Below, piece after piece: positions 33,761 to 35,761 of a stretch of DNA of 35,761 bases. The notes under the pieces were generated by a model. That model did no database searches, was not told where the DNA came from, and saw only the letters and a list, made by a program, of their open reading frames with translations. Location of the stretch: contig NZ_CAMLIX010000022.1 in the NCBI RefSeq assembly GCF_946479975.1, positions 1 through 35,761 of the forward strand. Reading direction: 5' to 3'. This DNA is from an uncultured Flavobacterium sp. GTDB taxonomy: Bacteria > Bacteroidota > Bacteroidia > Flavobacteriales > Flavobacteriaceae. The translations under genes were made by a program, and so were the position numbers. The stretch's first letter is position 1. Every line of letters starts with the position of its first letter.

Positions 33761-34160
33761 GAAGTGTTTCTGCCACAAAGGCTCGAAGACACCAAATTTT
33801 AGTGTGGGTTTTTACATCCAGTTTGTCATCCTGACGAAGGAAGGATCACACTAGGATTTCCATAAAGCTAAGTTTTTTGTTTCACGCAGATTTTTTCAGA
33901 TTTAAGCAGATTTTTACATCCAGTTTGTCATCCTGACGAAGGAAGGATCACACGCGGGATTCGACAAAGATTGGCGCCATACTTTAAGGAGCTTCTAGTG
34001 TGATCCTTCCTTCGTCAGGATGACAAAAAAAGCGTCTTATACTGTTCGTAATAAAAAAACTTAGCGTCTCTGCGACTTCGCGAGATTAAAAAAATGCGTC
34101 TCTTCAATTCGCAACATTAAAAAGAAAAAAACTTAGAGCCTTAGCGGTGCAAAAAAAATA
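33761..34160. repeat. Intergenic region of dispersed repeats
   Basis: No gene is seen in this 400-bp gap. A 41-bp unit with core GTCATCCTGACGAAGGAAGG occurs at 33811-33851 and 33913-33953, and its core is present inverted at 33998-34027. The inverted copy can pair with either direct copy. Between them lies a decayed 'acgcagattt...aagcagattt' element (about 33883-33915). At 34050-34155 there are degraded members of the 'cgcaaag' family. The GTCATCCTGACGAAGG sequence is a familiar dispersed repeat in Bacteroidota genomes. Confidence 0.75.
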
Positions 34161-35297
34161 TCAAACACGCAATCGCCTAGCCAATTCCAAAATCCGCTCA
34201 ACGGCCACATCAATCTCCTCAGAAGTAGTAAATCTTCCCAAGCTAAAACGGATCGAACTCAAAGCTTCTTCATCCGACAAACCCATTGCTTTTAAAACAT
34301 GCGAAGGTTCAGAAGTTACAGCCGAACATGATGCTCCATTTGAAACCGAAATAGTCCCCAAAGCCAAAATCAGCTGTTCTGAATTAACGCCAGGAAAACA
34401 AATATTAGAAGTAGTATAGATTCGGTTTTCTGTATTTCCGTTAACAAAAGAACCTTCAAATGCTAATAAACCTTTTTCTAGTTTGTCTCTTAATGGAGAA
34501 ATTCTATTTTTATTGCTTTCTAATTCATTTACAGCAATTTCAGATGTTTTTCCTAAACCGATAATTCCAGTACTGTTTAGAGTGCCGCTTCGTAATTTTC
34601 TTTGCTGTCCGCCTCCAATAATCTGTGGAGACAGTTTTATTTTGGCTTTCGCCGAGACATACAAAGCGCCAACCCCTTTCGGACCGTAATATTTATGAGC
34701 AGAAAGTGCTAAAAGATCAATTCCCAATGCTTTAACATCAATCGGAATTTTACCGACAGCTTGTGTTGCATCACATAAAAAAAGCACATTTTTAGATTTC
34801 AGAATCTGAGAAATTGCTACTATATCTTGTATTACGCCAGTTTCGTTGTTAGAAAACATTCCGATGAAAACCAGTGTATTATCCGTTATGACTTCTTCTA
34901 AAAGTTGAAGATCTAAAATCCCATCATAACGAGTCGGTAAATACGTAACTTCAAACCCAATACTTTCCATAAAAAGGCAAGTTTCGAGAACTGCTTTATG
35001 TTCGGTTTGAATTGTAACAATATGTTTTCGATCTTGATATGCCAAACCTTTTATTGCTAGATTGATTGCTTCAGTAGCTCCAGATGTAAAAATAATTTCG
35101 TCAGCATTGGCATTTATCAAATCTGCTGTTTGCCAAGCCGCGTTTTCAACAGCTTCTTTTACTGTTAATCCAGCTAAATGCGTACTGGACGCATTCGCAT
35201 ATACATCTGAAAAATAGGGAAGCATTGCATCTAAAACACGTTTATCAACGGGAGTGGTAGCATTGTTATCAAGATAAATATTTTCTAGCTTTGGCAT
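34161..35297 (-). CDS. Cysteine desulfurase (NifS/IscS family)
   Basis: PLP enzyme taking sulfur from cysteine as an enzyme-bound persulfide. The 378-residue protein has the family start IYLDNNATTPVD, PLP-binding SGATEAINLAI, His100 in QTEHKAVLE, Asp176 in CDATQAVG, the Schiff-base Lys202 in LSAHKYYGPKG, and the persulfide Cys324 in SNGASCSAVTSEPSHV. RSGTLNSTGIIG is the usual substrate-binding loop. The ATG at 35297 gives the standard N-terminus. The sulfur may feed Fe-S clusters, but the flanking xdhC/MobA-like genes and a Tat-exported gene suggest supply of the terminal sulfido ligand of a molybdenum hydroxylase. It is transcribed toward the MobA-like gene and away from the Tat gene. Confidence 0.92.
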   Translation of the reverse strand: MPKLENIYLDNNATTPVDKRVLDAMLPYFSDVYANASSTHLAGLTVKEAVENAAWQTADLINANADEIIFTSGATEAINLAIKGLAYQDRKHIVTIQTEHKAVLETCLFMESIGFEVTYLPTRYDGILDLQLLEEVITDNTLVFIGMFSNNETGVIQDIVAISQILKSKNVLFLCDATQAVGKIPIDVKALGIDLLALSAHKYYGPKGVGALYVSAKAKIKLSPQIIGGGQQRKLRSGTLNSTGIIGLGKTSEIAVNELESNKNRISPLRDKLEKGLLAFEGSFVNGNTENRIYTTSNICFPGVNSEQLILALGTISVSNGASCSAVTSEPSHVLKAMGLSDEEALSSIRFSLGRFTTSEEIDVAVERILELARRLRV

Positions 35298-35376
35298 AAT
35301 AATGTGGACTTAATTCAGTAAAAATACAATTTAATAATCTCTCAAATGAGGAAGATAAAAGTTAAGGTAAAAAAAT

Positions 35377-35441
35377 AACCATATAAGTGATATAAGGTTT
35401 TTAAGTTTTCTCTTAATTGAACTTACATAACTTATATGGTT
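35377..35441. repeat. Inverted repeat 'aaccatataagt' in the divergent intergenic region
   Basis: AACCATATAAGTGATATAAG (35377-35396) is the reverse complement of 35422-35441 at 18 of 20 positions, with a 25-bp loop. It lies between the divergent desulfurase and Tat-protein genes. It could be a dispersed repeat or, less likely, an operator. Confidence 0.6.
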
Positions 35442-35540
35442 CAAAAAACTTTGCATTTTTACGTTAAAAAACACAAAGCTGTAATTATTCTAAATAAGAG
35501 TAATGTTTGAATTTCATAACTTTTTGTTATTTAAGTTGAT

Positions 35541-35548
35541 TAAATTTG
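35541..35548 (+). promoter_or_regulatory. Candidate -7 element for the Tat-exported protein gene
   Basis: TAAATTTG matches TAnnTTTG exactly and lies 44 bp before the ATG at 35593. A TTTTTG at 35521-35526 is upstream, but its 14-bp spacing is shorter than usual, so the -33 part is doubtful. Confidence 0.4.
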
Positions 35549-35592
35549 TTAGAATGACAAAAGCGAATTTGCTAATTTAACAAATAGACTGA

Positions 35593-35761
35593 ATGGCTTC
35601 TAAAAAAACAAATCAAGATAAAGTAACGCCCGAGGATTCGAATTCCCGCCGTGACTTTATAAAGAAATCAGGACTTTTTACCGCTCTTGCCCTGGCGCCG
35701 CCAACATTGGTTATGGCTTCAGAAAAGAAATGGGATGAAAAAATTGCGGAGTATTTAGAAA
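35593..35761 (+). CDS. Tat-exported protein, truncated by window end; possible 2Fe-2S subunit of a molybdenum hydroxylase
   Basis: Only 56 codons are in the window. The N-terminus is a clear twin-arginine signal: a polar start, then SRRDFIKKSG (Arg19-Arg20), the hydrophobic LFTALALAPP, and a cleavage region VMASEKK. Tat export implies folding with a cofactor in the cytoplasm. An in-frame TGA sits directly before the ATG, so the start is certain. With xdhC, a MobA-like gene and a desulfurase adjacent, the best guess is the Tat-bearing small 2Fe-2S subunit of a periplasmic aldehyde/xanthine-type oxidoreductase (PaoA-like). The diagnostic cysteines lie beyond the window, so this is inference. 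Confidence 0.6.
   Translation, partial: MASKKTNQDKVTPEDSNSRRDFIKKSGLFTALALAPPTLVMASEKKWDEKIAEYLE

Noticed and set aside
34147..34419. 90-codon plus-strand frame opposite the cysteine desulfurase
   Set aside because: It lies antisense within a well-conserved PLP enzyme and shows no domain; a shadow frame.

Overview
The window looks like a chromosomal segment of a Flavobacterium-type Bacteroidota. It is AT-rich. It carries the SusC/SusD pair and a hybrid two-component regulator (HTCS) found only in that phylum. Several candidate promoters match the flavobacterial -7 element TAnnTTTG, and the intergenic gaps are full of short dispersed inverted repeats of the kind common in flavobacterial genomes. 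No rRNA, tRNA, CRISPR array, integrase or transposase gene was seen.

Layout. (1) 1-482 is non-coding: a terminator for an off-window gene, then inverted repeats. (2) 483-6256 is an L-rhamnose/L-lactate catabolic block: rhamnose isomerase, an FGGY sugar kinase and the iron-sulfur lactate-oxidising LutABC set. (3) 6448-10482 is an HTCS sensor-regulator. (4) 10483-29848 is a polysaccharide utilization locus (PUL): a 632-bp leader region, a surface lipoprotein in first position, SusC, SusD, two GH30 paralogues, GH2, GH27, a GH51 enzyme with a degenerate GH43-like front module, and a double-GH43 protein. A 781-bp gap inside the PUL holds an array of about eleven palindromic units that reverses polarity midway. 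(5) 29931-31132 is a small minus-strand pair: a YegP-type double-repeat protein and a DUF1349-like lipoprotein. (6) 31234-33760 is a LuxR-type regulator, an XdhC-family protein and a MobA-like NTP transferase. (7) 34161-35297 (minus) is a cysteine desulfurase. (8) From 35593 a Tat-exported protein begins and runs off the window; the neighbours suggest a molybdenum hydroxylase subunit.

How it fits together. The PUL enzymes (GH30, GH2, GH27, GH51, GH43) point to a galactose- and arabinose-containing polymer, most economically type II arabinogalactan. The HTCS would sense a released oligosaccharide in the periplasm and activate the SusC/D operon. The rhamnose block just upstream would turn L-rhamnose, a terminal sugar on many arabinogalactan side chains, into lactaldehyde and dihydroxyacetone phosphate, with LutABC oxidising the resulting lactate. 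The aldolase/lactaldehyde dehydrogenase steps are not in the window. XdhC, the MobA-like protein and the desulfurase form a plausible maturation set for a sulfurated molybdenum enzyme.

The substrate is inferred from family content only. The most unusual structures are the polarity-switching repeat array, the degenerate GH43 module fused to GH51, the lipoprotein-first gene order, and the structured PUL leader with mutually exclusive stems.
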